A DNA stretch of 64,000 nt, from NCBI GenBank assembly GCA_910586585.1, contig CAJUKA010000009.1, forward strand, positions 27,877 through 91,876. Reading direction: 5' to 3'. The notes beneath the pieces are model-generated. The model was given only the letters and a program-made list of their open reading frames with translations. It did no database searches and was not told where the DNA came from. Both the position numbers and the translations under genes were made by a program. Below, one piece after another: positions 40,008-49,693 of the stretch (position 1 is the stretch's first letter; every line of letters begins with the position of its first letter). This DNA comes from an uncultured Lachnospiraceae bacterium. Its GTDB lineage: Bacteria > Bacillota > Clostridia > Lachnospirales > Lachnospiraceae.

Positions 40008-40219
40008 AATGATATGTTTGGAATACGGCGCTCATGCCGTGAAGCGGATTGCTTGAATCAAAAGCCATGCGAAAAATTGCTTGCACATCAGAGGAAACAC
40101 ATGATATACTGTACATCACAGAAAGTTTTAGAGTGAGAAGGCAGCAAAAGGCACATTCTAAGAAATAGTTCATTTCATACTGTTTATTGAAACCGACAAA
40201 GGCGGCATGGGGGATTAAT

Positions 40220-40588
40220 ATGGAATTTAAAGAACGAAAGAGATGGGTGTTTTTTGGACTCCCATTTACGTTTACAGTATATACGATAAAAGAAGATGTA
40301 ATCACAGTGAACACAGGATTTTTCAACAGGGAAGAAAATGACTGCTATCTGTACAAAGTACAAGATGTAACATTAAAAAGTTCTTTGTTTGAAAGGATGT
40401 TTGGTCTTGGGACGATCGTGTGCCACACAGGGGATGTGACAAGTCCGATTCTGATGATACAGCATATCAAAAATGCTAAGGCAGTAAAGCAGTTTATATT
40501 AGAAAAATCTGAGAGTGACAGAATGAGGCGCCGCACGCTCAATACACTTGACATCGGTGCGGCGGAGCCGGATGATTTTGAGCAATAG
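40220..40588 (+). CDS. Small PH-domain protein (DUF304/bPH2-like)
   Basis: About 122 residues. The fold pattern resembles the YdbS/YdbT-type bacterial PH domain: TVYTIKEDVITVNTGFFNREENDCYLYKVQDVTLKSSLFERMFGLG shows the typical I-x-x-x-x-G-x-x-x-R...V...Q-x-x-x-R/L-FG pattern (given here only as a general match). There is no membrane segment. GGGGG before ATG 40220 decides the start. It lies 44 bp before the carboxypeptidase gene and may be co-transcribed. The 212-bp gap before it has no clear promoter. Confidence 0.75.
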   Translation: MEFKERKRWVFFGLPFTFTVYTIKEDVITVNTGFFNREENDCYLYKVQDVTLKSSLFERMFGLGTIVCHTGDVTSPILMIQHIKNAKAVKQFILEKSESDRMRRRTLNTLDIGAAEPDDFEQ

Positions 40589-40632
40589 GGTACTATCCGG
40601 CGTTTCCTTGACTTAAGGAGAGTATTTTTCGC

Positions 40633-42015
40633 ATGGAAAGAAAGAACGATAACATAGAGGAACTGGAATTTATAGATTTTTATGAAGAAAACAACGCGTC
40701 AGTTAAAAGTGCATATGAAACAGACAAGAACACACAGCAAAATACAGAAGGCTTGATAAGCCAATACGACACGACAGAACAAGAGCCGGACAATACTGAT
40801 AAATTTGATATTGAACGGGCTGCACGGCGAAAAAAGAGACTGCAGGAAATGAAGCGCAGAAAAAAGCGTCAGGAGCTGATACGGCGTTTTTTTATACCAG
40901 GCGCAGTTATATTAGTAATCTGCGCGTTTCTTGCAGGGGTAGAAATAAAAAAGCTTTTCGATAAGCATGAGACAAAAAAACAGAACAATGTTTCCGACGA
41001 GAGCGCAAATGCAGAGATATCGACAGAGGAAAATGAGCAGGAAAAGAAAAAGGGGAATGCGATAGGATACAATCATATCAATATTGCAGGCTGCTTTTTT
41101 GGAAACGCAGCAGCGGAGAGTATTGCAGCGCAGTTAGCGTACATAAGTTCTTTACGCGTTCAAACATTAGGGGGGAGGAATGACCTGCCCCTTCTTTCTG
41201 CAACCGCTGATGACCTGACGCAGCCATTGAACGATGCGGTAGTCAGCAAAAATGGAGTATTTATTGATATTGCTGAGGGAAGAATTATGGCACAGAGAGA
41301 CGCGGGCGCACGGATAAGTCCTGCATCTATGACAAAGATTCTCACTATTTTGGTGGCAGCAGAACATATTACAAATCCGGATGATATGGTTGAGATCACA
41401 AGGGATATCGCGGATTATAGTTTTTCGAACGAGTGTAGTGTTGCGGGATTTGAAGTGGGAGAAAAGGTTTCTGTGCGGGATCTTTTTTATGGTACTGTTC
41501 TTCCGTCAGGAGCAGATGCAGCACTGGGGCTTGCTATCTATGTGGCAGGTTCACAGGATGCGTTTGTAGAATTGATGAATCAAAAGCTTGAGGAAATGGG
41601 TCTTTCAAAGACAACACATTTTACAAACTGCGTTGGAATTTATGATGATAATCATTATAGCACAGCCTATGATATTGGGGTAATACTAAAAGCAGCGTAT
41701 GACAATAGTTTTTGTCGGGAAGTACTTTCTGCGCACCGATATACAACAGCGCCGACAGAACAGCATCCGGACGGTCTTGACTTGTCCAACTTATTTTTAA
41801 GAAGAATAGAGGACAGGGATACGCATGGTGAAGTGCTTTGTGCCAAGACCGGATTTGTGGAAGAGGCAGGAAGTTGTGCGGCAAGCTTAGGTATAGGTTT
41901 AGATGGCAAAGAATACATTTGTGTGACTGTAAATTCTTTAAACCAATGGCAGTGTATTAAGGATCAAGTAGCTCTGTATCAACAATTGCTGCCAGGTGAA
42001 CAATCTTCAGACTGA
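40633..42015 (+). CDS. D-alanyl-D-alanine carboxypeptidase, membrane-anchored
   Basis: Trims the terminal D-Ala of peptidoglycan stem peptides. The 460 residues start with a ~90-residue acidic and basic cytoplasmic segment, then a membrane helix near 90-110, then a charged linker. The penicillin-binding domain shows SxxK (ASMTK), a second motif SGA (LPSGADAALGLA) where classical enzymes have SGN, and KTG (CAKTGF). The long cytoplasmic tail is unlike DacA/DacF, which have a cleavable signal peptide. Its 3' end overlaps the convergent gene by 37 bp. Confidence 0.9.
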   Translation: MERKNDNIEELEFIDFYEENNASVKSAYETDKNTQQNTEGLISQYDTTEQEPDNTDKFDIERAARRKKRLQEMKRRKKRQELIRRFFIPGAVILVICAFLAGVEIKKLFDKHETKKQNNVSDESANAEISTEENEQEKKKGNAIGYNHINIAGCFFGNAAAESIAAQLAYISSLRVQTLGGRNDLPLLSATADDLTQPLNDAVVSKNGVFIDIAEGRIMAQRDAGARISPASMTKILTILVAAEHITNPDDMVEITRDIADYSFSNECSVAGFEVGEKVSVRDLFYGTVLPSGADAALGLAIYVAGSQDAFVELMNQKLEEMGLSKTTHFTNCVGIYDDNHYSTAYDIGVILKAAYDNSFCREVLSAHRYTTAPTEQHPDGLDLSNLFLRRIEDRDTHGEVLCAKTGFVEEAGSCAASLGIGLDGKEYICVTVNSLNQWQCIKDQVALYQQLLPGEQSSD

Positions 42016-42437
42016 TTTGTTTTTTGCGTCAGCAAATGTTCAAAGAGTAAGCCAGCTACAAACCAGAACGGAAAAAAATCAATACGAATCAAGCCATTTA
42101 CATGCCAGTGACAGCGGTTATAATTCCAGGGGCACAGATCCCGTTTTGCTAACAGCCTTCCACTGGCATATTCTGCGCCAAAAATGGACAGTGCGTAAAG
42201 GGTGCCGCGAATCAGAATGTGACAGTGCTTTAACATGGTAAATATGGGACGGAACAGCGCGGCGCTTCCATAGATGGGAAACATCCACAAAGAAGTCTGC
42301 CCCATAATAGAAGGTTCACGCCGTCTGATGGCGCCAATTGCTGTAAAAAGAATTTCCATACACCATCCAGTAATGCCACATTTGATAAAGTTTTGTAGAA
42401 TATTAAAAAAAGGTAAAGGAATACAATGTTTTTTCAT
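41979..42437 (-). CDS. Putative membrane protein, CmpB/ABC-transporter type IV-like
   Basis: The 152 residues contain four hydrophobic segments. The pattern GITGWCMEILFTAIGA, GQTSLWMFPIYGSA, FGAEYASGRLL, CPWNY, HVNGLIRIDFFPFWFVAGLLFEHL matches the PF06541-type small membrane proteins of Firmicutes, annotated as putative ABC transporter permease with no known function. The gene converges on the carboxypeptidase gene and overlaps its last 37 bp. It lies downstream of the DUF5050-like gene, 54 bp away, on the same strand. Confidence 0.8.
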   Translation of the reverse strand: MKKHCIPLPFFNILQNFIKCGITGWCMEILFTAIGAIRRREPSIMGQTSLWMFPIYGSAALFRPIFTMLKHCHILIRGTLYALSIFGAEYASGRLLAKRDLCPWNYNRCHWHVNGLIRIDFFPFWFVAGLLFEHLLTQKTNQSEDCSPGSNC

Positions 42438-42491
42438 GCTATAAGCATAACCTGTTCGCCTTTACCTTATACAATTTGTTAAAATAGATAT

Positions 42492-43529
42492 TTATTTCTT
42501 TTTGATTGCCTGCTGCAAGGCTGCATTTGAGGCTGCATCGAAGGTTGTGACATTTACAGGACCGTATACAGGCGTTTTATAGATGGGCGTATCAGACCCA
42601 AATCTTGTAAAGTATACATTTTGTGAGGTTGTATTGATATTGGTATAGGTGCCATCAGCGACAACTTCCATATCAGAACCATCTTTGCGGATGCGTTTTA
42701 ACTGAGGATTGTCACCAGAAGTCTGATAATAGATATGGCTGTCTGTTATATTCAAAACATCGGTTCTGGTGTTGTCAAGCAACGTTTTGGTACCGTCTGA
42801 AAGATTCAAAGAAATCAAAGAATATCCATCATGAATATCAATGCAGTATACCATATTTCCTTCGATGATAGGCATATACACATCTTCTGTGGCAACCTGA
42901 CGGGTAGCTTTGGTATTCAAATCAAGAACCATCAGATGCAGATTGTCCTGGTTATTCATATAATAAAACTGAGAGTTTTGTATACTTACTGGAAGAATAT
43001 CAAGATCTAAGAGTGTTTCCTTATCTTTTCCATCTGTAGAAACTCTTTTCAATGACAGAGTATCACCAGCGCAGGTATAGTATACACTGTTGTCAGCAAG
43101 TAAAACATATTTGCTCAAAACACGATCAAGACAGGCGGAATTTTTTGTGTTTTTGATATTTACACGAAAGATTCCAGAAGAGCTTACAACATAGCCAAAA
43201 CCTTCTCCGCTGCCGGAACTGGCTTGATAGTAATATAGGTAATTGCCATCTGTATTGATGCTCGTGACTTCTGTAGGAATCAGTTTTTTCATATCCGTTT
43301 CGTCGGAGCGCATAGAGTAAAGAGCGGAACCATCATAAGCATTCGCAAAATATACATACCCATCTTTTTCACAAAAAAGACCTTTGTTATAGAGATTTCC
43401 AGAAGTATTGCCAACGGTTCCGGGTGGATTTTCAGGAATTTTTCTGCGGATGCTGGAAACTACAAAAATAGTGATGCAGAGTGCAAGTACACTCAACAAA
43501 CACACAGCCGTTATGATTTTTTTTTTCAT
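42492..43529 (-). CDS. Membrane-anchored DUF5050-like beta-propeller protein
   Basis: About 345 residues. The N-terminal ~25 residues form a membrane anchor after MKKK. The rest is a chain of repeats with the pattern G-x-x-Y-Y-x-x-x-x-x-x-L-Y-x-x-x-x-D (for example GYVYFANAYDGSALYSMRSD, DGNYLYYYQASSGS), as in DUF5050 and other propellers of Clostridia. It is presumably surface-exposed; function unknown. AAAGGAGG lies 8 bases before ATG 43529, which is preferred over an upstream in-frame ATG. It is divergent from pheA. Confidence 0.85.
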   Translation of the reverse strand: MKKKIITAVCLLSVLALCITIFVVSSIRRKIPENPPGTVGNTSGNLYNKGLFCEKDGYVYFANAYDGSALYSMRSDETDMKKLIPTEVTSINTDGNYLYYYQASSGSGEGFGYVVSSSGIFRVNIKNTKNSACLDRVLSKYVLLADNSVYYTCAGDTLSLKRVSTDGKDKETLLDLDILPVSIQNSQFYYMNNQDNLHLMVLDLNTKATRQVATEDVYMPIIEGNMVYCIDIHDGYSLISLNLSDGTKTLLDNTRTDVLNITDSHIYYQTSGDNPQLKRIRKDGSDMEVVADGTYTNINTTSQNVYFTRFGSDTPIYKTPVYGPVNVTTFDAASNAALQQAIKKK

Positions 43530-43600
43530 TATAAGTGCCTCCTTTAATATCATTATTATGTAAAGATAAAAGCCCGTTGAACTTGGACCGCTATGAATAT

Positions 43601-43629
43601 ATTATAAATAATTCATGCAAAAAATGAAA
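43601..43629 (-). promoter_or_regulatory. Promoter of the DUF5050-like gene
   Basis: On the minus strand TTTCAT (43624-43629) and TATAAT (43601-43606) are 17 bases apart. It is back-to-back with the pheA promoter, with about 17 bp between the two. Confidence 0.6.
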
Positions 43630-43646
43630 GAATTATACATTATTTT

Positions 43647-43675
43647 TTTACAAACTTTATAGGGTGTGTTATACT
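43647..43675 (+). promoter_or_regulatory. pheA promoter
   Basis: TTTACA (43647-43652) and TATACT (43670-43675) have a 17-base spacer and a TG extension before the -10. Confidence 0.8.
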
Positions 43676-43709
43676 AAATGCATATAAAACGTAAGTGGAG
43701 GACAATCAG

Positions 43710-44834
43710 ATGGACTTATCAGTACTAAGAGGTGAGCTTGACGAGATTGATCGCAAGATTGTAGAGCTCTATGAAAAAAGAATGGATGTATGCGGACAGG
43801 TTGCCGCATATAAAATAGAGACAGGAAAGAGAGTATTTGACAAAGAGAGGGAACAACAAAAGTTAAAGGCAGTGAGCGAATTAACTCACAATGAATGGAA
43901 TGCACGTGGAATCAAGGACTTGTTTGATCAGATTATGGCATCAAGCAGAAAACTGCAATATCAGATTATGGAGCAGAAAAACGGTTCAGAAAGACTTCCA
44001 TTTCTGGAAATGGAAGCAATTGACTGCAAAAAATGCAGAGTTGTTTTTCAAGGGGCGGAAGGAGCGTACTCCCAGGAGGCGATGATGACATATTTTGGCG
44101 ATGAAGTGCATAGTTTCAATGTCGATACTTTTCGGGATGCGATGTTGTCTATTGATGAAGGCAGTGCTGATTTTGCAGTGCTTCCAATCGAAAATTCATC
44201 TGCGGGCATTGTCAGTGAAATTTATGATTTGCTGGTAGAATTTGAAAATTATATTGTGGGGGAACAGATTATCAAAATTGAGCACTGTTTGATGGCTGCG
44301 CCAGGAACAAAGATAGATGATATCAAAACCGTGTATTCGCACCCGCAATCACTCATGCAAAGCGCACGCTATCTGCTTGAAAAAGGCTGGCAGCAGATTA
44401 GTATGAAAAATAATGCGTTTGCTGCAATGAAGGTTGCAGGAAGCAGCGACAAGACACAGGCGGCCATAGCAGGTGAGACGGCGGCTAAAATATATGGGTT
44501 AGAAATTTTAGAGAAGGGTGTGAATGATTTAAAAGAAAATTCAACACGCTTTATTATTGTTACAAACCAGAAAGTATTTGCCAGGGAGGCTTCCAAAATC
44601 AGCTTGTGTTTTGAGCTGGACCATGAGAGCGGCGCACTTTATCGTGCATTGTCGCATTTGATGTACAATGGACTGAATATGACAAAAGTTGAGTCAAGGC
44701 CATTGACTGGAAGAAATTGGGAATACAGGTTTTTCCTTGATTTTGAGGGAAATCTTGCAGATGCTTCGGTGCGCAATGCCCTCAGAGGACTTCGGGAAGA
44801 AACCAGAAATATGAAAATACTTGGAAATTATTAG
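43710..44834 (+). CDS. pheA: Bifunctional chorismate mutase/prephenate dehydratase
   Basis: Makes phenylpyruvate from chorismate in phenylalanine synthesis. The 374 residues hold an AroQ chorismate mutase (about 1-90: LRGELDEIDRKIVELYEKRMDVCGQVAAYK), a prephenate dehydratase (about 110-285: FQGAEGAYSQEAM, PIENSSAGIV, NSTRFIIV) and a C-terminal ACT domain (about 295-374) that in relatives binds Phe for feedback. The ESRP motif of the ACT domain is present as VESRPL. GGAGG 8 bases before ATG 43710 decides the start. I see no T-box or leader peptide. Confidence 0.96.
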   Translation: MDLSVLRGELDEIDRKIVELYEKRMDVCGQVAAYKIETGKRVFDKEREQQKLKAVSELTHNEWNARGIKDLFDQIMASSRKLQYQIMEQKNGSERLPFLEMEAIDCKKCRVVFQGAEGAYSQEAMMTYFGDEVHSFNVDTFRDAMLSIDEGSADFAVLPIENSSAGIVSEIYDLLVEFENYIVGEQIIKIEHCLMAAPGTKIDDIKTVYSHPQSLMQSARYLLEKGWQQISMKNNAFAAMKVAGSSDKTQAAIAGETAAKIYGLEILEKGVNDLKENSTRFIIVTNQKVFAREASKISLCFELDHESGALYRALSHLMYNGLNMTKVESRPLTGRNWEYRFFLDFEGNLADASVRNALRGLREETRNMKILGNY

Positions 44835-44881
44835 AATCCAGGTCAAGATAACAAATATTTTGCAGGAAATGAGGTATGATT

Positions 44882-46441
44882 ATGGCATATAAGACATTTG
44901 CAGCAATTGATGTAGGTTCTTATGAACTCGCAATGAAAATATATGAGATATCCAGCAAAAATGGCATAAAGGAAATCGACCATATCAGGCATAGAATAGA
45001 GCTGGGATCGGATTCTTATTTTACAGGAAAGATCAGCAGTGACCGTGTAGACGAGCTCTGCAGAATATTGGGCGAATTTACAGATATTATGCAGTCCTAC
45101 AAAGTGGATAGTTATAAGGCATATGGAACCAGCGCGATCCGTGAGATTAAAAATTCGAATATTTTATTAGACCAGATACATACACAGACAGGCATACGAA
45201 TAGAAGTTCTTAGCAATTCAGAACAACGGTTTTTGGATTATAAATCTGTTGCATCGCGTGTAAAGGATTTTCAGAGTATTATAGAAAAGAGTACTGCTTT
45301 TATTGATATTGGCGGGGGAAGTGTTCAGATTTCGCTTTTTGACGAGGACAGCCTTGTGACCTCTCAGAATATAAGGCCAGGTGTGCTTCGAATGAGGGAA
45401 GAGCTGACACGGGTATCATTTCCCAGCTATCAATTAGAAGACATTGTGGAAGAAATACTGTGTAATGATTTGGAAAGCTTCCGGGAAATGTTTGTTGGAA
45501 ATAAAGTGATACAGAACGTGATATTGGTAGATGATTATGTATCATTAATTGTACAAAGAAATTATCTTGAGACAAAGAAAAAGGGACAAGTAGATGTCAA
45601 AACATTTATGGATTTTGTGGATTCTCTGAAAAAGAAAAAAGCAAGGGAAATTGCATTGTCCCTAGGACTGGCAGAGGAGAATATTTCACTTTTATATATT
45701 TCTGCGTTGATGCTCAAGTGCATGATAAAGGTTTTGGGCGCTGAGATGTTGTGGGCTCCGGGCGTAAGTTTGTGTGATGGTATGGCATATGAATTTGCCG
45801 AGCATAATAATTTACAGCCTACCAATGCGGAGGGTGTTTCCCATAATTTTGAACAGGACATTCTTGACTGTGCGCGTGATATCAACAAGCGGTATCATGG
45901 AATTGAATATCGTACCCGCGGACGTGAGCTGACAGCGCTGACGATATTTGACCATATGAAGAAAAGGCAGGGATTAACAAAGCGTGACAGACTGCTTCTG
46001 CAATTGGCGGCGATTCTTAGTGAATGCGGCAGATATGTCAGCTTTACCAGTGTAGGAGAAAGCTCGTACAATATTATTATGGTCACGGAAATAATAGGAC
46101 TTTCTCATATAGAGCGTGAGATTGTAGCTAATATTGTGAAATATTCTACAGAGAGGTTTGGTTATTTTGCAATTTTGGGAATGCCGTCGCTTGACAGGGA
46201 ATCCTATCTTAAAATTGCAAAGCTGACAGCGATTATCAGGCTTGCAGAAGGGCTTGATTTAAGCCACAAAGGAAAAAGTGAGAAATTAAAAATTGTAAAT
46301 GAGAACGATCAAATGGTTCTGACTGTCGAGACCAATGCAAATATGACATTGGAGTTTGGATTGTTTGACAGACACTCAACTTTTTTTGAGGAAGTATTTA
46401 ATATCAAACCGGTGCTCAGACAGAAAAAAAGCAATATATAA
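44882..46441 (+). CDS. Exopolyphosphatase/GppA phosphatase family protein
   Basis: Ppx/GppA enzymes split polyphosphate or pppGpp. The ~519 residues start with the ASKHA fold phosphate-binding motif AAIDVGSYELAMKIYE and have IDIGGGSVQISLF near 145, then an HD-like C-terminal region (FDHMKKRQGLTKRDRLLLQLAAILSECGRYV). ATG 44882 suits the GAGG ribosome site better than ATG 44876. It lies 17 bp before ppk1, so polyphosphate synthesis and breakdown appear to be co-expressed. Confidence 0.9.
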   Translation: MAYKTFAAIDVGSYELAMKIYEISSKNGIKEIDHIRHRIELGSDSYFTGKISSDRVDELCRILGEFTDIMQSYKVDSYKAYGTSAIREIKNSNILLDQIHTQTGIRIEVLSNSEQRFLDYKSVASRVKDFQSIIEKSTAFIDIGGGSVQISLFDEDSLVTSQNIRPGVLRMREELTRVSFPSYQLEDIVEEILCNDLESFREMFVGNKVIQNVILVDDYVSLIVQRNYLETKKKGQVDVKTFMDFVDSLKKKKAREIALSLGLAEENISLLYISALMLKCMIKVLGAEMLWAPGVSLCDGMAYEFAEHNNLQPTNAEGVSHNFEQDILDCARDINKRYHGIEYRTRGRELTALTIFDHMKKRQGLTKRDRLLLQLAAILSECGRYVSFTSVGESSYNIIMVTEIIGLSHIEREIVANIVKYSTERFGYFAILGMPSLDRESYLKIAKLTAIIRLAEGLDLSHKGKSEKLKIVNENDQMVLTVETNANMTLEFGLFDRHSTFFEEVFNIKPVLRQKKSNI

Positions 46442-46458
46442 AAGATGGGGGGATCAGG

Positions 46459-48642
46459 ATGGGCGATAAGAACAGTAAAACAGATTACAGCAAGCCGGAA
46501 TATTATTATAACAGGGAACTGAGCTGGATTGCCTTCAACAACCGTGTGCTTGGTGAGGCAAGAGACAAAACGATACCGCTGTTTGAACGTATTAAATTTT
46601 TGAGCATCACAGCGTCTAACTTGGATGAGTTTTTTATGGTGCGCGTGGCATCGCTCAAAGATATGGTGAATGCGGGGTATACGCGGCAGGACATTGCAGG
46701 AATGACACCGACAGAACAGCTTGAGGCAGTCAATCAGGCTACACATGAGCTTGTAGATTTGCAGTATGCTACATACAATCGGTCCTTGCTGCCGCTTCTG
46801 GCACAAAATGGATTGATGGTGATAGAAAACCATGAGGAATTGACAAAAGAAGACTGCATTTTTGTTGACCGGTATTTTCAGGACAATGTATATCCTGTAT
46901 TGACACCAATGGCAGTGGATTCTTCCAGACCATTCCCGCTGATACGCAACAAATCTCTGAATCTTGGCGCATTGGTATCCAGAAAGGAAAAGAAAGGCAG
47001 ACGGCATTTGTTCCATAAAAAATCCGCGGAGAAAAAAGAACTGGAGTTTGCAACAGTGCAGGTTCCAAGCGTGCTGCCGCGTATTGTACAGCTTCCAGAG
47101 TTAGAACAAGGAACCAAACGTGTGATTTTGTTAGAGCAGATTATTGAGCGGAATATGGACAAACTGTTTCTAAACTATAATATTGAGTGTGTATATCCGT
47201 TTCGCATTATGAGAAACGCTGATTTTGCATTAGAAGAAGAGGATACAGAGGATCTTTTAAAAGAGATTGAAAAACAGCTCAAAAAAAGACAGTGGGGACA
47301 GGCAATCCGCCTCGAAGTTGAGGATGGGATAGAAGAACGCCTGCTGGAGATTATTAAAAAAGAACTTTTGATTGATGAACGGGATATCTATACGATTCCT
47401 GGCGCGTTGGATCTGACGTTTCTAATGAAAATGTATGGGCTTGAGGGATTTGAACATCTCAGAAACAAACCGTTTGTGCCACAGCCAGTTCCAGAGATTG
47501 AATCAGGCGACGATTTGTTCGAAAAGATTAGACAGCATGATATTCTGCTCCATCACCCATATCAAACATTTATGCCCGTTGTTGATTTTATAAAACAGGC
47601 GGCACGCGATTCACAAGTGCTTGCTATCAAGCAGACCCTATATCGTGTAAGCGGAAATTCACCAATTATTGCAGCGCTTGCACAGGCAGCCGAAAATGGG
47701 AAACAGGTATCAGTACTTGTAGAATTGAAGGCGCGCTTTGATGAAGAAAACAATATTGTATGGGCAAGAAAACTTGAAAAAGCAGGCTGCCATGTTATCT
47801 ATGGACTTGTAGGGCTAAAGACACACTGCAAAATTACATTGGTAGTGAGACGTGAGGAAGAAGGCGTCCGGCGGTATGTACATCTTGGAACAGGAAACTA
47901 CAATGATGCGACAGCAAAACTATATACGGATTTGGGAATTCTCACCTGTAATGAGGCAATTGGAGAGGATGCGACGGCCGTCTTTAACATGCTGTCAGGA
48001 TATTCGGAACCGCTTGGCTGGAATCATTTGGCACTGGCGCCATTGTGGCTGAAAGACAGATTTCTCTATCTCATCAACAGAGAAAAGAAAAACGCTGCCA
48101 ATAATAGTCCAGCAAGGATTGTAGCGAAAATGAATTCTTTGTGCGATCCGGATATTATTCGGGCATTGTATGAGGCCGCTGCTGCCGGCGTAAAAATACA
48201 GTTAATTGTCAGGGGAATTTGCTGTTTGAGAACAGGTGTAGATGGAACCAATGACAATATTGAGGTGCGTTCCATCGTTGGAAATTTCCTTGAGCATGCC
48301 AGAATTTTTTATTTTGAAAATGGCGGTGTACCAGAACTTTATATGGCAAGTGCGGACTGGATGCCAAGAAATCTTGAACGAAGAGTGGAGATTTTATTCC
48401 CAGTATTGAATGCAGAGTTAAAGGAGCAGGTATGGCATGTGCTGGAAGTACAGCTTAATGATACTCAGAAAGCACAGTTTTTGCAGGCAAATGGAAGCTA
48501 TATAAAGGCGGATAAAAGGGAGAAAGAACAGCACAATGCACAAGAAGAATTTTGTGTGGAGTATATGGCACTAGGCACAAAAAAAGAAAAGCAGCAGGCA
48601 CGTGTTTTTAAGCCAGAATACAATCAATCCATTGAAGAATAA
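46459..48642 (+). CDS. ppk1: Polyphosphate kinase 1
   Basis: Reversibly transfers the terminal phosphate of ATP to polyphosphate. The 727-residue protein has the four PPK1 domains. The N-terminal domain reads YYNRELSWIAFNNRVLGEA. The catalytic phospholipase D-like halves contain LKTHCKITLVVRR and HLGTGNYNDATAKLYTDLG, where the phosphorylated His of the family lies, and RIYFE-type FLEHARIFYFENGG further on. GGGGGGATCAGG precedes the start. It sits between the ppx-like gene and maf. Confidence 0.96.
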   Translation: MGDKNSKTDYSKPEYYYNRELSWIAFNNRVLGEARDKTIPLFERIKFLSITASNLDEFFMVRVASLKDMVNAGYTRQDIAGMTPTEQLEAVNQATHELVDLQYATYNRSLLPLLAQNGLMVIENHEELTKEDCIFVDRYFQDNVYPVLTPMAVDSSRPFPLIRNKSLNLGALVSRKEKKGRRHLFHKKSAEKKELEFATVQVPSVLPRIVQLPELEQGTKRVILLEQIIERNMDKLFLNYNIECVYPFRIMRNADFALEEEDTEDLLKEIEKQLKKRQWGQAIRLEVEDGIEERLLEIIKKELLIDERDIYTIPGALDLTFLMKMYGLEGFEHLRNKPFVPQPVPEIESGDDLFEKIRQHDILLHHPYQTFMPVVDFIKQAARDSQVLAIKQTLYRVSGNSPIIAALAQAAENGKQVSVLVELKARFDEENNIVWARKLEKAGCHVIYGLVGLKTHCKITLVVRREEEGVRRYVHLGTGNYNDATAKLYTDLGILTCNEAIGEDATAVFNMLSGYSEPLGWNHLALAPLWLKDRFLYLINREKKNAANNSPARIVAKMNSLCDPDIIRALYEAAAAGVKIQLIVRGICCLRTGVDGTNDNIEVRSIVGNFLEHARIFYFENGGVPELYMASADWMPRNLERRVEILFPVLNAELKEQVWHVLEVQLNDTQKAQFLQANGSYIKADKREKEQHNAQEEFCVEYMALGTKKEKQQARVFKPEYNQSIEE

Positions 48643-48669
48643 AGAGAAAGGGTATGGGATTGAATCATT

Positions 48670-49281
48670 ATGATAAACTATGTACTTGCATCTGGTTCAC
48701 CAAGACGCAGGGAGCTTTTAGAACAGATCGGAATCGCTTTTGAAGTTTGTGCCGCACAGGGGGAGGAAACAATCACAAAAAAGCTTCCGGCAGATATTGT
48801 GGAGGAACTTTCTTATGCCAAAGCCTGTGAAGTGGCAGAGCGGTATTCTGACAGATACCAAACGGATACAACCGTGATTATTGGAGCGGATACCATTGTT
48901 GCATATGGATCGGAAATCATGGGAAAGCCCAAGAGCGAGGATGACGCAGCAAAAATGCTTCGAAAATTGCAGAACGAAGTACATCAAGTCTATACTGGCG
49001 TGACGCTTGTGATTTTTGAACAGGGAGAAAAAAGAAGCATCACCTTTCACGAAAAAACAGACGTACAAATGTATGCGATGACAGAGGAACAGATTCAGGC
49101 ATATGTTGCAACAGGTGAACCCATGGACAAGGCAGGGGCATATGCGATACAAGGAAAATGTGCGGTTTATATCAAGGGAATTCAGGGCGATTACAACAAT
49201 GTTGTAGGGTTGCCTGTTGCAGGATTAATGCAGAGACTTTTTTCAATATTTGGTGCTGCGGCTGTATATTTGAATATATGA
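48670..49281 (+). CDS. maf: Maf-family nucleoside triphosphate pyrophosphatase
   Basis: House-cleaning enzyme that hydrolyses dTTP, UTP or modified nucleotides; overexpression blocks septation in Bacillus. The 203 residues show the N-terminal LASGSPRRRELLEQIG, the central GADTIVAYGSEIMGKPKS and the C-terminal GAYAIQGKCAVYIKGIQGDYNNVVGLPV motifs. It is close behind ppk1 and may be the last gene of that operon. Confidence 0.95.
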   Translation: MINYVLASGSPRRRELLEQIGIAFEVCAAQGEETITKKLPADIVEELSYAKACEVAERYSDRYQTDTTVIIGADTIVAYGSEIMGKPKSEDDAAKMLRKLQNEVHQVYTGVTLVIFEQGEKRSITFHEKTDVQMYAMTEEQIQAYVATGEPMDKAGAYAIQGKCAVYIKGIQGDYNNVVGLPVAGLMQRLFSIFGAAAVYLNI

Positions 49282-49338
49282 AACACATAAAAAGCGGCTG
49301 AACTGTTATTACTTTATAATTTTCTTTTCTGTTAAGTC

Positions 49339-49367
49339 TTGCATAGTGGACTGAATCTTAGTATGAT
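49339..49367 (+). promoter_or_regulatory. Promoter before the 49.4-53.5 kb genes
   Basis: TTGCAT (49339-49344) and TATGAT (49362-49367) have a 17-base spacer. It would drive the small acidic protein, the 701-residue protein and the ABC-F gene as one transcript. Confidence 0.7.
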
Positions 49368-49405
49368 AGATAATACAAAACATATAGGATAAAGGAGAGA
49401 TGATT

Positions 49406-49669
49406 ATGCACGAGTATGACGAGGCAGTATTGAATTGTTTTTTGGAGAACCAGCTTCAGCTTTTACCTGAGAAAGTGGCAGACAACATTGATGAGGCAGA
49501 GGCGTTTCTTGAGGACTGTATGGCAGTGGTTGTAGATTCTCTTGAAGAAGTGTGGCAATACTTTGATGATGAGGGCGTTGACCTTGAAGGACAGGAAAAA
49601 GAAGCAATAACAGAGGCACCAGAGGTATTTGAAATAGGTGATGGAAGATACCTTATTGTGGAGAGCTAA
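49406..49669 (+). CDS. Small acidic hypothetical protein
   Basis: About 87 residues, strongly acidic (many Glu and Asp), predicted mostly helical, no Cys pair and no membrane segment. I do not recognise a family. AAAGGAG lies 8 bases before ATG 49406 and overlaps too closely with the ATG at 49400. It lies 24 bp before the 701-residue protein gene and could be its partner, but nothing in the sequence proves this. Confidence 0.8.
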   Translation: MHEYDEAVLNCFLENQLQLLPEKVADNIDEAEAFLEDCMAVVVDSLEEVWQYFDDEGVDLEGQEKEAITEAPEVFEIGDGRYLIVES

Positions 49670-49693
49670 AAAAATAAGGAAAAGGTAAGGACA

